From: Rhizobium tibeticum | GTDB lineage: Bacteria; Pseudomonadota; Alphaproteobacteria; Rhizobiales; Rhizobiaceae | Direction: 5' to 3' | NCBI RefSeq assembly: GCF_900110205.1 | Contig: NZ_FOCV01000002.1 | Coordinates: forward strand, 248,001-312,000 | DNA length: 64,000 bases | Shown here: positions 8,649-17,589 of the stretch, one piece after another | Layout of the letters: the number at the start of each line of letters is the position of its first letter | Position numbering within the stretch: the first letter of the stretch is position 1 | The notes under the pieces: generated by a model | The model's input: the letters and a program-made list of their open reading frames with translations, nothing else | Database searches by the model: none | Told to the model about the DNA's origin: nothing | Made by a program: the position numbers and the translations under genes

Positions 8649-9938
8649 ATGCGTTTGGGCGGACGGCTCGAAGGGGCGATTTCGGTTCTTGCAGATATCG
8701 ATGCCCGCAGACGGCCTGTCGCCGATGCATTGAAGGACTGGGGCCTCGCCCATCGGTTTGCCGGATCCGGGGATCGCGCGGCGATCGGCAATATTGTCTA
8801 TGATGCGCTTCGTATGCGCCTCTCGCACGCCTGGCTGATGGACGATGACAGTGCATCCGCGATCGCCTATGCGGTGATGTTCCGGCAGTGGAGCTTCACG
8901 CCGGAAACCCTCGCCGCGGAACTTACGGACGACAAGTTCGCACCCAGCCCGCTTTCGGAAGCGGCGCTATCCGCCTTCAACAACCGCCTGCTGGCCGATG
9001 CCCCCGCTCATGTTCAGGGCGATATTCCCGAATGGGTCCAGTCCTCCTTTGAAAGCGCCTTCGGCGATCACTGGCTCGCCGAGGCGCAGGCGCTTGCCGG
9101 GCGTCCCACGCTCGATTTGCGCGCCAACATCCTGAAAGCCACCCGCGACAAGACGGTCAAGGCGCTCGAAAGAGCCGGCGCGCAGGAGGCGACGATCGCG
9201 CGGTACGGCATCCGGATCCCCGCCGGCGAAGGCGCCTCCCGGCTTCCAAACGTGACCGCCGAGCTTTCGTTCCAAAAAGGCTGGTTCGAAGTGCAGGACG
9301 AGGGATCGCAGATCGTTGCCGATCTCGTGCTTCCCAAAGACGGCGAACAGGTTCTCGACTATTGCGCGGGGGGCGGCGGCAAGACGCTCGCCATGTCGGC
9401 GGCCATGCACAACAAGGGCCAGGTCCACGCCTACGATGCGGATCGCAAGCGGCTTGCCCCGATCATCGAACGGCTGAGGCGCGCGGGAACGCGGAATGTC
9501 CAAGTGCATGACGACGCCAAGGCGCTGAAGGGCCTCAGCGAGCGCTGCGACAAGGTGCTTGTCGACGCGCCTTGCACCGGAACCGGCACATGGCGGCGGC
9601 GACCCGATACCAAATGGCGTTTGACCGCCAAGAATCTCGACGAGCGCACTGCCCAACAAAAAGACGCTCTCAAACAGGCCAGCGCCTTTGTCCGCCCGGG
9701 CGGCGAGCTGATCTATGTGACCTGCTCGGTGCTGCCGCAGGAGAACGAGGACCAGGTTCGGCGGTTCACTGCCGAAAATGGCGACTACGATATCGTCAGC
9801 GCCCTGCCGGCGTGGGACGGCTTGTTCGGAAAGGACAGACCACGTCCCCGCTCGTCCGACGACAAGACCATCACCCTCACGCCCGCCTCCACGGATACGG
9901 ACGGTTTCTTTTTCTGCCGCATGCAGCGTAAGGCCTGA
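8649..9938 (+). CDS. RsmB/Nop-type RNA cytosine-5 methyltransferase
   Basis: A 429-residue SAM-dependent methyltransferase that makes m5C, probably in 16S rRNA. The N-terminal NusB-like part lines up with RsmB. The catalytic domain has the SAM loop VLDYCAGGGGKTLAMSA, followed by YDADRKRL. Both family cysteines are present: DAPCTGTGTWRRRPD (Cys about 309) and YVTCSVLPQENEDQV (Cys about 359). FQKGWFEVQDEGSQIVADL is also typical. AGGAG lies 8 to 9 bases before the ATG. The exact rRNA position is not certain, so no symbol is given; alphaproteobacteria often carry more than one member. Confidence 0.9.
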   Translation: MRLGGRLEGAISVLADIDARRRPVADALKDWGLAHRFAGSGDRAAIGNIVYDALRMRLSHAWLMDDDSASAIAYAVMFRQWSFTPETLAAELTDDKFAPSPLSEAALSAFNNRLLADAPAHVQGDIPEWVQSSFESAFGDHWLAEAQALAGRPTLDLRANILKATRDKTVKALERAGAQEATIARYGIRIPAGEGASRLPNVTAELSFQKGWFEVQDEGSQIVADLVLPKDGEQVLDYCAGGGGKTLAMSAAMHNKGQVHAYDADRKRLAPIIERLRRAGTRNVQVHDDAKALKGLSERCDKVLVDAPCTGTGTWRRRPDTKWRLTAKNLDERTAQQKDALKQASAFVRPGGELIYVTCSVLPQENEDQVRRFTAENGDYDIVSALPAWDGLFGKDRPRPRSSDDKTITLTPASTDTDGFFFCRMQRKA

Positions 9939-10075
9939 CCCTCACTTCAGCCGCTCGGCGATGGTGGCGAATACACTTAAAATCATTCCAAACTAGAGTG
10001 TTTGACACCAGTTTGCTTTTGGGCGAAGAGATTTTTCGTCGGACCTCAGACGGAATGTCCGCACAGGAGAGGATC

Positions 10076-11356
10076 ATGAAACTCAACAAGAATTTCTGCG
10101 CAGCCGTGGCGCTGGCGGTAGCCCCAACCGCCCTGCTCGCCATTCCCGCCTATGCGGCACCGGATGCTGCTGCAGTCGTCAAGCATTACGCCGAAGTTGC
10201 GCATGCGAAGTACGAAGACTCGCTGGCGACGGCCAAGGCCCTCGACGCTGCCATCGACGCCATGCTTGAGAATCCGACAGACGAAACGCTGAAGGCCGCT
10301 CGCGCCGCCTGGATCAAGGCCCGCGTGCCCTATCAGCAGACGGAAGTCTATCGTTTCGGCAACCCGATCGTTGACGACTGGGAAGGCAAGGTTAACGCCT
10401 GGCCACTCGATGAAGGCCTGATCGATTATGTCGACGCCTCCTACGGTACCGATAGCGACGAAAACTCGCTGTACGTCGCCAATGTCATTGCCAACAAGAC
10501 CATCAAAATCGACGGCAAGGATGTCGACGCGTCCAAGCTGACCCCTGAGTTCCTGTCCGGCACGCTGGCAGAAGCCGGCGGCGTCGAAGCCAACGTCGCA
10601 ACGGGCTACCACGCCATCGAGTTCCTTCTCTGGGGCCAGGATCTGAACGGAACCGGCCCCGGTGCCGGCAACCGCCCTGCCACCGACTACGACCTCAAGA
10701 ATTGCACGCACGGCAATTGCGATCGCCGCGCCGAATATCTGAAGTCCGCCTCGACGCTGCTCGTTTCCGACCTTCAGGAAATGACCAACAATTGGGCTGC
10801 GGACGGCGAAGCCACCAAGCATGTGGAAGCCGATCCGAAGGCTGGCCTCGTTGCGATCCTGACCGGCATGGGTTCGCTCTCCTACGGTGAGCTGGCCGGC
10901 GAGCGCATGAAGCTCGGCCTGCTGCTGCATGATCCGGAAGAAGAGCACGATTGCTTCTCCGACAACACCTACAACTCGCACCTTAACGACGCGATCGGCA
11001 TCGCCGCCGCTTACACGGGCGATTACACCCGCGTAGACGGCACGAAGATGGCCGGTCCGTCGATGCATGATCTTGTCGCAGCCAAGGACAAGAAGCTCGA
11101 CAGGGAAATGCAGGCCAAGCTGAAGAAGACGCTCGACGCAATGCAGGTCATGGCCAAGCGTGGTCAGAACGTCGAGAAGTACGACCAGATGATTGGCGAA
11201 GGCAACAAGAAGGGCAACGCTGTCGTTCAGGCGGCTATCGATGGGCTCGTCGACCAGACAAAGTCGGTGCAGCGCGTTATTGCCGCACTCGATCTCGGCA
11301 CGGTGAAGCTTGAAGGTTCCGACAGCTTGGATAATCCTAGCGCGGTCTTCCAATAA
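10076..11356 (+). CDS. Imelysin family periplasmic protein (first copy)
   Basis: A 426-residue secreted protein of the imelysin (peptidase M75) group, related to EfeO and IrpA. It has a clear signal peptide (MKLNKNFCAAVALAV to about AYAAP) and the family GxHxxE motif as GYHAIEFLLWGQD, with His about 179 and Glu about 182, proposed to bind iron. An ATG with AGGAGAGG just upstream was chosen over an earlier start at 9998 that lacks a secretory N-terminus. It opens a four-gene run (imelysin, di-heme oxidoreductase, imelysin, DUF1513), with a hairpin at 11365-11393 after it. Members act in iron uptake; protease activity is doubtful. Confidence 0.93.
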   Translation: MKLNKNFCAAVALAVAPTALLAIPAYAAPDAAAVVKHYAEVAHAKYEDSLATAKALDAAIDAMLENPTDETLKAARAAWIKARVPYQQTEVYRFGNPIVDDWEGKVNAWPLDEGLIDYVDASYGTDSDENSLYVANVIANKTIKIDGKDVDASKLTPEFLSGTLAEAGGVEANVATGYHAIEFLLWGQDLNGTGPGAGNRPATDYDLKNCTHGNCDRRAEYLKSASTLLVSDLQEMTNNWAADGEATKHVEADPKAGLVAILTGMGSLSYGELAGERMKLGLLLHDPEEEHDCFSDNTYNSHLNDAIGIAAAYTGDYTRVDGTKMAGPSMHDLVAAKDKKLDREMQAKLKKTLDAMQVMAKRGQNVEKYDQMIGEGNKKGNAVVQAAIDGLVDQTKSVQRVIAALDLGTVKLEGSDSLDNPSAVFQ

Positions 11357-11364
11357 GTGAAAAG

Positions 11365-11393
11365 GCGGGCCGCTTCGTGTGGCGGAGCGGCCC
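11365..11393 (+). promoter_or_regulatory. Intercistronic hairpin after the first imelysin gene
   Basis: CGGGCCGCT and AGCGGCCCG form a perfect 9-bp stem with an 11-base loop, 8 bases after the imelysin stop and before the di-heme gene. No T run follows, so a role in mRNA 3'-end protection or partial attenuation is likelier than full termination. Confidence 0.5.
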
Positions 11394-11404
11394 GAACTCC
11401 GAAA

Positions 11405-12943
11405 ATGCCTCCCATACCGGCTCGTCGTCTTCTCGGTAGCGTAGCATTTTGCGCCGCGATCGCCGGATTTTCCGTCGCTCTGGCGTCTGGTTTCGATCTC
11501 CCGACAAAGCGAGCCGACCTTTCCGACGCAGATATGAAACGCGTCGCCGATGTGACGCGACCGACCAACGATTTCTCCAAGGCCGAACAATACGAAGCGA
11601 TGCAGGCAGGCGGTGCCACATCGATCGATCCGATCACCCAGGATTCCTTCTCGCATATCTCTGCGACGATCCCCTTCGAGGACGAGCAGCCGTTCCGCCT
11701 CGGGAACGCGCTCTTCAAGAAGCTCTGGGTCTCCGCGCCGTCCTCGACGCAGGCTTCGGATGGCCTAGGGCCGCTCTTCAATGCCCGCTCCTGCATGAGC
11801 TGTCACCTGAACGACGGTCGCGGAAAGCCGCCGGAGGGCGGCGTCAGCGCTACCTCGATGGTCCTGCGCCTATCGCGCCCGGCGGCAACGCCCGAGGAGC
11901 AGCGCGCGATTACCGAGGCCAAGATCGTCAACTTCCCCGATCCTATCTATGGCCACCAGCTGCAGGATCTCGCGGTGCCCGGCCTTCCCTCCGAAGGGAA
12001 GATGGCGATCCGTTATACCGAGGAACCTGTAGCGTTTGGCGACGGCGAGACGGTCTTGCTGCGTCGGCCGACCTATGAGGTGACCGACCTTGGTTACGGA
12101 CCGCTTGACCCGGCCACGACGCTCTCGCCACGCGTTGCGCCGGCAATGATCGGGCTGGGCCTGATCGAGGCTATTGCCGAGGCGGATGTCCTCGCGCATG
12201 CCGATCCGGACGATGCGAACGGCGACGGCATCCATGGCAAGGCGGCGATCGTGCGCGACCACCGGACGGGCAAGGTTGCGCTCGGGCGCTTCGGCTGGAA
12301 GGCCCAGAATGCAAGCGTGCGCGATCAGAGCGCCGATGCTTTTTCCAACGATATTGGCATTTCGAACCCCGACCGGCCTGACCCGCACGGCGATTGCACA
12401 AAAGCCGAAGCCAAGTGCCAGGAGATGCCAACGGGCGTACAGAAGCGCCTAGGCAGGGAGGAGGCTCCCGGTCCGATCCTCGATCTCGTCACTTTCTATT
12501 CGGCAAACCTTGCGGTCCCCGCACGGCGTCAGGCGAGCTTTCCGGTAACCCTGCAGGGCAAGAGGATCTTTTACGAAAGCGGCTGCATTTCCTGCCACGT
12601 GCCGAAGTTCGTCACGCGCCGCGACAGCCTCGACAAGGCCCAGTCATTCCAACTGATCTGGCCCTATTCCGACTTCCTGCTGCATGACATGGGCGAGGGT
12701 CTTGCGGACGGACAACAAGTCGGGAGCGCTAGCGGACGTGAATGGCGCACGCCACCGCTATGGGGTATAGGTCTCACCCAGACTGTCAGCCGGCACAGCT
12801 TTTTCCTCCATGACGGCCGCGCCAGAAATCTCACCGAAGCGATTCTCTGGCATGGCGGCGAGGCGCAAAGGGCGCGTGACGCGTTTACATCCCTGCCCAA
12901 GGATGACCGGCAGGCATTGATTACATTCCTGGAGTCCCTTTGA
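11405..12943 (+). CDS. Di-heme oxidoreductase-like periplasmic cytochrome (DUF1111)
   Basis: A 512-residue c-type cytochrome of the di-heme oxidoreductase family linked with imelysin genes. Two heme-attachment motifs are visible: CMSCH (about residue 130, in FNARSCMSCHLNDGRG) and CISCH (about residue 394). Other conserved parts are the DPDDANGDGIHGKA segment, possibly metal binding, and SFFLHDGRARNLTEAILWHGGEA near the C-terminus. I chose ATG at 11405, which starts a signal peptide (MPPIPARRLLGS, then a hydrophobic core); the GTG at 11357 would put the 9-bp hairpin inside the coding region. The stop overlaps the next gene by one base. It may oxidise iron or pass electrons during uptake. Confidence 0.9.
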   Translation: MPPIPARRLLGSVAFCAAIAGFSVALASGFDLPTKRADLSDADMKRVADVTRPTNDFSKAEQYEAMQAGGATSIDPITQDSFSHISATIPFEDEQPFRLGNALFKKLWVSAPSSTQASDGLGPLFNARSCMSCHLNDGRGKPPEGGVSATSMVLRLSRPAATPEEQRAITEAKIVNFPDPIYGHQLQDLAVPGLPSEGKMAIRYTEEPVAFGDGETVLLRRPTYEVTDLGYGPLDPATTLSPRVAPAMIGLGLIEAIAEADVLAHADPDDANGDGIHGKAAIVRDHRTGKVALGRFGWKAQNASVRDQSADAFSNDIGISNPDRPDPHGDCTKAEAKCQEMPTGVQKRLGREEAPGPILDLVTFYSANLAVPARRQASFPVTLQGKRIFYESGCISCHVPKFVTRRDSLDKAQSFQLIWPYSDFLLHDMGEGLADGQQVGSASGREWRTPPLWGIGLTQTVSRHSFFLHDGRARNLTEAILWHGGEAQRARDAFTSLPKDDRQALITFLESL

Positions 12944-14037
12944 TGCGCCTTTGGCAACCTCTTCTCCTCTCCCTTGCCCTTGTTTCTTCCGCTGCCGCCC
13001 AGACCTCTGCACCGCAGGCCGGCCTGAACGAGGAAGCGGTACCCGCAGTCATGCAGCGGGCAGTCGATGAGGTGATCCGCCCCGGCTACCGCAACGCCCA
13101 GCAATCGGCAGCGCGCCTGACGACGGCGATGAAGGACCTCTGCGATGACGCTACGCAGCAGACGCTGGACAAGGCGAAGTCGGCCTTCGATGATACGATC
13201 CGATATTGGTCGGTCATTGAGATCGTTCAGACCGGACCAGTTATCCAAGACAATCTCTTCGAGCACATCCTGTTCTATCCTGATCGCAAGGGCGTCGGCC
13301 TTAAGCAGGTTCAGGCTCTGATCGCCAAGGCCGATCCGAAGGACGCAACGGTCGACGCGATCGCCGGCAAAAGCGTGGCGCTACAGGGGCTGACTGCGCT
13401 TGAGTACGTGCTCCACGGCACCGGCTCCGAAGACCTGACGAAGCAGAAGAACAGCTTCCGATGCCTCTATGGCGCGGCGGTTGCCGGCAACATCCAGCGC
13501 GAGGCCGGCGAAGTCATCGCGGCCTGGGAAAAGCCCGACGGCGTGCAGGCAAGCTGGAAGCATCCCGGCCCGCAAAGCGAAGACTTCATGGATAACAAGG
13601 AGGCCGTGACCGCCCTGCTTGGTATTCTTGTTCACGGCGCGGAAACCGTCCGCGATCAGCGGCTCGAGCAATTCTATAAGGGCAAGGACAACACGCCGCG
13701 TCCACGCATGGCGATCTACTGGCGCTCCAACAACACTTGGAAGTCGATGACGGCCAACCTAGAGGGACTGCGGACGCTCTGGCAAAAGGCCGGGATGGCC
13801 GAGTTGCTGCCTGCGGACAAAAAGCCGATCGCCGACGCGATCGATGCCAGCTTCAAGTCGCTGCTCGACACCGTGCCGAAACTCAACCCCGATATCGAGG
13901 TTGCAACAAGCACCGCGGAAAGGGCAAAGCTCGATGCCCTTCTTGTCAGCACGCGCGAACTGATCACCAAGATCAGCGATGACTACGGCGCCGCGATCGG
14001 CCTGTCGGCTGGCTTCTCCTTCTCGGACGGCGATTGA
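12943..14037 (+). CDS. Imelysin family protein (second copy, IrpA-like), GxHxxE absent
   Basis: A 364-residue secreted imelysin-family protein with signal peptide MRLWQPLLLSLALVSSAAAQ. It lacks the GxHxxE motif of the first copy: the matching region reads GLTALEYVLHGTG, keeping the Glu but with Thr-Ala-Leu in place of the His spacing. The two copies are therefore not redundant. The ATG shares its A with the TGA of the di-heme oxidoreductase (ATGA-type overlap), and the DUF1513 gene starts 4 bases after its stop, so all are tightly co-translated. A TTG codon just upstream (12940) is the alternative start. Confidence 0.9.
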   Translation: MRLWQPLLLSLALVSSAAAQTSAPQAGLNEEAVPAVMQRAVDEVIRPGYRNAQQSAARLTTAMKDLCDDATQQTLDKAKSAFDDTIRYWSVIEIVQTGPVIQDNLFEHILFYPDRKGVGLKQVQALIAKADPKDATVDAIAGKSVALQGLTALEYVLHGTGSEDLTKQKNSFRCLYGAAVAGNIQREAGEVIAAWEKPDGVQASWKHPGPQSEDFMDNKEAVTALLGILVHGAETVRDQRLEQFYKGKDNTPRPRMAIYWRSNNTWKSMTANLEGLRTLWQKAGMAELLPADKKPIADAIDASFKSLLDTVPKLNPDIEVATSTAERAKLDALLVSTRELITKISDDYGAAIGLSAGFSFSDGD

Positions 14038-14041
14038 AGCC

Positions 14042-15130
14042 ATGTGGAACAGTTCGGCGATCGACCGGCGCAGTTTCGTCAAGGCTGCCGGACTGACATT
14101 CCTGGCCCCGCTCCAGCCGCGAGCGCTCATGGCACTGGACCGTGCGGACGCGGTCTATGCATCGGGCATGCGGACGGCAAACGGATCCTACGCCGTTGCC
14201 ACGGTCTCTGAGCGCGGTGAAATTGTTGACCAAGTCACGCTTCCGGCGCGCGCCCATGGCATGGCCTGCAGCCAAGTGACGGGAATGACTGTCGCGTTTG
14301 CCCGTCGTCCCGGCACCTATGCGATGATCTTCAACCCTCGCGGCAAAAAGGAACCGATCATCATAACGGCCGCCGAAGGTCGTCACTTCTATGGCCATGG
14401 CGCCTTCTCGCCTGATGGCCGGCTGCTCTATGCCAGCGAGAACGCCTTCGACACCAATCGCGGCGTGATCGGCCTTTACGATGCGACCAGCCGTTTTGAG
14501 CGCATCGGCGAGTTCGAGACCTACGGCGTCGGTCCGCATGACATGACGGTATCCGACGACGGGCGAATGCTGATCGTTGCCAATGGCGGGATCGAAACGC
14601 ATCCGGATTTCGGCCGCAGGAAGCTCAACCTCTCCAGCATGCAGCCGTCTGTAACGCTGATCGATGCTGCAACGGGGATACTGATCGAGAAACACTCTCT
14701 GCCATCGCAGTGGGCGCAACTCTCTACCCGACACGTCGATGTCGATGCGAACGGCCGCATCTGGTTTGCCTGCCAATATGAAGGACACCGCAACGACCTG
14801 CCGCCGCTCGTCGGCTCCTTTGCGAAAGGAGAAGACCTGCGCTTCGTCGAACTGCCGGAAGAGACGACACGCCGGCTTGCCAACTATGTCGGTGCGATCG
14901 CAATCAATCGAGCACAAGGGCTGGTCGGCGTCACCTCACCCAAACGCGGAGCCTCGGTGACGATCGATGCGAAGAGCGGCCGGGTGCTTCGTGAGGACGT
15001 CGTGCCTGATGCGGCAGGAATTGCAGCGGCCAAGGACGGCTTCGCCGTGTCGTCCTATGAAGGCGGATTCTTATCAACGAAGAGCGATGTTGCCTGGGAC
15101 CAGCACATCGTGCGCATTGCGGCCGTCTGA
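14042..15130 (+). CDS. DUF1513 domain Tat-exported protein
   Basis: A 362-residue beta-propeller-like protein of the DUF1513 family. The N-terminus has a twin-arginine signal (IDRRSFVKAAG then a hydrophobic stretch), so it is probably folded before export. Repeated strands such as GHGAFSPDGRLLYASEN, YGVGPHDMTVSDDGRMLIVANGG and RHVDVDANGRIWFACQ are propeller blades. The ATG at 14042 was chosen over 13979 because the Tat motif then lies near the start. It is the last gene of the imelysin cluster, with a 4-base gap to the preceding gene. Its function in iron metabolism is inferred only from this conserved neighbourhood. Confidence 0.87.
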   Translation: MWNSSAIDRRSFVKAAGLTFLAPLQPRALMALDRADAVYASGMRTANGSYAVATVSERGEIVDQVTLPARAHGMACSQVTGMTVAFARRPGTYAMIFNPRGKKEPIIITAAEGRHFYGHGAFSPDGRLLYASENAFDTNRGVIGLYDATSRFERIGEFETYGVGPHDMTVSDDGRMLIVANGGIETHPDFGRRKLNLSSMQPSVTLIDAATGILIEKHSLPSQWAQLSTRHVDVDANGRIWFACQYEGHRNDLPPLVGSFAKGEDLRFVELPEETTRRLANYVGAIAINRAQGLVGVTSPKRGASVTIDAKSGRVLREDVVPDAAGIAAAKDGFAVSSYEGGFLSTKSDVAWDQHIVRIAAV

Positions 15131-15191
15131 ATTGTGCGCAAAAGATCGCTAGCGATCTGGTTGGAGGGTATGGCTGCACTATCTCCGCCGG

Positions 15192-15644
15192 ATGAGCAAA
15201 GCCCTTACCTACGTCGTCTTCGTCGCCATCGCGCTAGGCGGGGGTCTGGCTATCGGCGTCAATAATCTGCCTGGGGAATGGTATCAATCTCTTGCCAAAC
15301 CGGCATTCAATCCACCTGACTGGATCTTCGCGCCCGTCTGGTTCGCTCTCTACGTGCTGATTGGTATTGCCGGGGCGCGGACGTGGCTGCGCGGGCATCT
15401 TTCCATCGGCATGCTCATCTGGGCCTGGCAGATGGTGCTCAATTTTCTGTGGTCGCCGTTCTTCTTCGGCTTGCGGATGCTGTCGGCGTCGCTGGTCGTC
15501 ATCGTCCTGTTGCTGGGGCTGACCCTTGCCTTTGCCGTAAACCGCTGGAACTCGGACCGCATTTCCGCGCTGCTCTTCGTTCCCTATGCCGTCTGGGTCG
15601 GTTTCGCGACGCTGCTCAACGCCTCGATCGTCTATCTGAACTGA
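15192..15644 (+). CDS. TspO/MBR family tryptophan-rich sensory protein
   Basis: A 150-residue five-helix membrane protein of the TspO (peripheral benzodiazepine receptor-like) family, which binds porphyrins and in alphaproteobacteria modulates tetrapyrrole and stress responses. Family marks include NNLPGEWYQSLAKPAFNPPDW near the N-terminus, FLWSPFFFGLRM in the middle and FAVNRWNSDRISALLF near the end, with many Trp residues. Length fits the family. It sits directly downstream of the imelysin/di-heme cluster (61-base gap) on the same strand, so a heme or iron link is conceivable but not shown. Confidence 0.93.
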   Translation: MSKALTYVVFVAIALGGGLAIGVNNLPGEWYQSLAKPAFNPPDWIFAPVWFALYVLIGIAGARTWLRGHLSIGMLIWAWQMVLNFLWSPFFFGLRMLSASLVVIVLLLGLTLAFAVNRWNSDRISALLFVPYAVWVGFATLLNASIVYLN

Positions 15645-15677
15645 AGCATAGCCTGCCAACGCGACGCGGTTGAACCG

Positions 15678-16253
15678 CTATTGATCGGCGAGAAAGTCGA
15701 GCAACCGTCGTTCGAGAACGGCGGCGGCGGCTGGATCGTAGGCCGCGAGCGACCGGTCAGAAAAGAGATGCGAGTCCCCCGGATAGAGGAAAAGCCTGAC
15801 GTCAGCCGATTCGTCAACGAGCGCCTGAGCTGACTCAATATCACCGTCTCCGACGAAGAATGGGTCGGCATCCATCGCATGAATCTGCGCCGGCAGCCCC
15901 TCCGGCCAGCCCGAACCGAATTCCGAACGTGGCAAGCAGGCGTGAAGAAAAATCGCGCCTCGCGCGCCGGAACGCGTTTGGGCCAGATACTGCGCCGGCA
16001 GCACACCCAGGGAAAGACCGACATAGACGAGCTCGGTCATAAGCCCATCCACTGCGCGTGCTCCTCGTTGGACAATTTCCCCGAAGCCGATCTCCTGAGC
16101 ATGCTGCACACCCTGCGCCAAGGTGTCGAACGTCCGACCGGCAAAAAGGTCGGGCGTATGAACGACGTGTCCGCCGGCTCGCAGGTCTGCGGCAAGGGCA
16201 ACGACACCTTGCGTCAAACCCTGTGCATGATGAAAAAGCACGACTTCCGCCAT
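15678..16253 (-). CDS. Dienelactone hydrolase family protein
   Basis: A 191-residue alpha/beta hydrolase of the dienelactone hydrolase type. It begins MAEVVLFHHAQGLTQGV. The nucleophile elbow reads GLSLG (serine rather than the cysteine of classical DLH), then come an Asp in MDADPFFVGD and a His in YPGDSHLFSD, completing a catalytic triad. The substrate is unknown. It is convergent with tspO (33-base gap) and upstream of the GH25 gene on the same strand, with 44 bases between the GH25 stop and this ATG in the order of the plus coordinates. It is full length with no visible defects. Confidence 0.88.
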   Translation of the reverse strand: MAEVVLFHHAQGLTQGVVALAADLRAGGHVVHTPDLFAGRTFDTLAQGVQHAQEIGFGEIVQRGARAVDGLMTELVYVGLSLGVLPAQYLAQTRSGARGAIFLHACLPRSEFGSGWPEGLPAQIHAMDADPFFVGDGDIESAQALVDESADVRLFLYPGDSHLFSDRSLAAYDPAAAAVLERRLLDFLADQ

Positions 16254-16297
16254 CGCTAGCCTCCCGATTGTTTCAAGTAAGCCGCACCGGCAGCGTC

Positions 16298-17341
16298 TCA
16301 GCCGGCGCTGCTGACCCAGTCGTGCCAGTCATCCTCGCTGCCGTGGAAGACATTCAGGTCGATCCGGCCATCGACGCCATGCGAGATGCCGGAGCCCGAA
16401 TACTGCCAGAATACCCACCGGCGTCCGGGATAAACTTTCGAAGGATGTGCTGCAACCGAGCGCAGCCAGAAGGGATAATTCAGGAACGCGCCCTTGAGGT
16501 TATCACGGTAGAAGTCCGGTGCGGTGTAAATAATCGGCCGCTGCCCGTAGTGCTTCTCCAGCTTGTCCATGAAGACCTGCATCTTCTCGCGAACCCTCTC
16601 GGGAGAGATCCGTCGCTTGCAGCTGGACTCGCCGTTCCATTCGACGTCGATGACTGGCGGCAGAGCGCCGGCTTCTCTGGGAACGTTGCGGATGAACCAG
16701 TCGGCCTGTTCGCCGGCCGTGCGGCACCAATAGAAGAAGTGATAGGCGCCACGCTTTATTCCGGCCTGCTTGGCATCCCGCCAGTTCTTTCGGAACATCG
16801 GATCGAGATGATCGCCGCCATCGGTCGCCTTGATGTAGACGAAGTTCGCGCCCTGCGTCCTCAGCTTCTGCCAGTCGATGTCACCCTGCCAGCGCGAAAC
16901 GTCGACGCCATGAACGGCGAGCTTTCGCGGCGACGACGATCCGAAGTTGATGGGTTTGACGTCACGGAAACGATGCCCGTAGATCTGGGAGCGTGTGCGC
17001 GGCGCCGGATCGATTTCAGGGGCCATCGGCGCTGGTGCTGCAACCGGCCTTTCCGATGGTGCCGGGGCTGCGGCCACGCTTGCCTGCGGCATGAAGGCTT
17101 GCGGCTGAGGAACCGGACCTGCCCAGGCCAATTCCTCCTGTCGCGGGGCGACCGGCAGGGCCTCACCCACATCGGCCGAGGGCACAGCCGTTTCCGGTAC
17201 GGGGGCGCTTGGGCGCGTGACCGAGCTTGTCGTCTCGCGCGACGGCACTCCTGCAACGAGGCTGTCCGGTCCCAAACTGGATGTGCAGCCTGACAAAGCA
17301 AGGCAGGCAAGGAAGAAAGCTGACGCAGCCGATAGACGCAT
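16298..17341 (-). CDS. Glycoside hydrolase family 25 lipoprotein (lysozyme-like)
   Basis: A 347-residue envelope protein. The start at 17341 gives MRLSAASAFFLACLALSGC, a signal peptide ending in a lipobox, so the mature protein is probably anchored in a membrane through Cys19. A Pro/Ala-rich linker (about residues 20-130) follows. The GH25 domain then shows VDVSRWQGDIDWQKL, FVYIKATDGGDHLDP, KRGAYHFFYWC and VIDVEWNGE, which carries the catalytic Asp and Glu. GH25 enzymes cleave the muramic acid to glucosamine bond in peptidoglycan. An upstream frame extension to 17446 would hide the signal peptide and was not used. Confidence 0.92.
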   Translation of the reverse strand: MRLSAASAFFLACLALSGCTSSLGPDSLVAGVPSRETTSSVTRPSAPVPETAVPSADVGEALPVAPRQEELAWAGPVPQPQAFMPQASVAAAPAPSERPVAAPAPMAPEIDPAPRTRSQIYGHRFRDVKPINFGSSSPRKLAVHGVDVSRWQGDIDWQKLRTQGANFVYIKATDGGDHLDPMFRKNWRDAKQAGIKRGAYHFFYWCRTAGEQADWFIRNVPREAGALPPVIDVEWNGESSCKRRISPERVREKMQVFMDKLEKHYGQRPIIYTAPDFYRDNLKGAFLNYPFWLRSVAAHPSKVYPGRRWVFWQYSGSGISHGVDGRIDLNVFHGSEDDWHDWVSSAG

Positions 17342-17589
17342 TAAGAACCCGCACGCAAAACAACTGTCGACGGCAGATTCGCTGCCACCGGGGACCCATT
17401 GAAAAGCAATGGCTAACAGAGATTTACCAAAAAAGACTGAATCCAATCTTTACGCCCGGCGCTGGCACGTGCTGTCAAACGATGGGCGGCAGCAAATCGC
17501 GCGGAAGCATTCCGCCAACTGATTTCCGGGAACCGCTTGTCTGACGCGGCGCACCATGCCACTTTCGCGCTCGCAAGAAAGGCGAAACG

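Noticed and set aside
9989..10004. CAAAC-N6-GTTTG upstream of the first imelysin as an iron-response site
   Set aside because: Only 5-bp arms and no match to the RirA or Irr consensus; not distinguishable from chance.
10046..11656. 536-codon minus-strand frame opposite the first imelysin
   Set aside because: Antisense shadow; the plus-strand frame has a signal peptide and family motifs.
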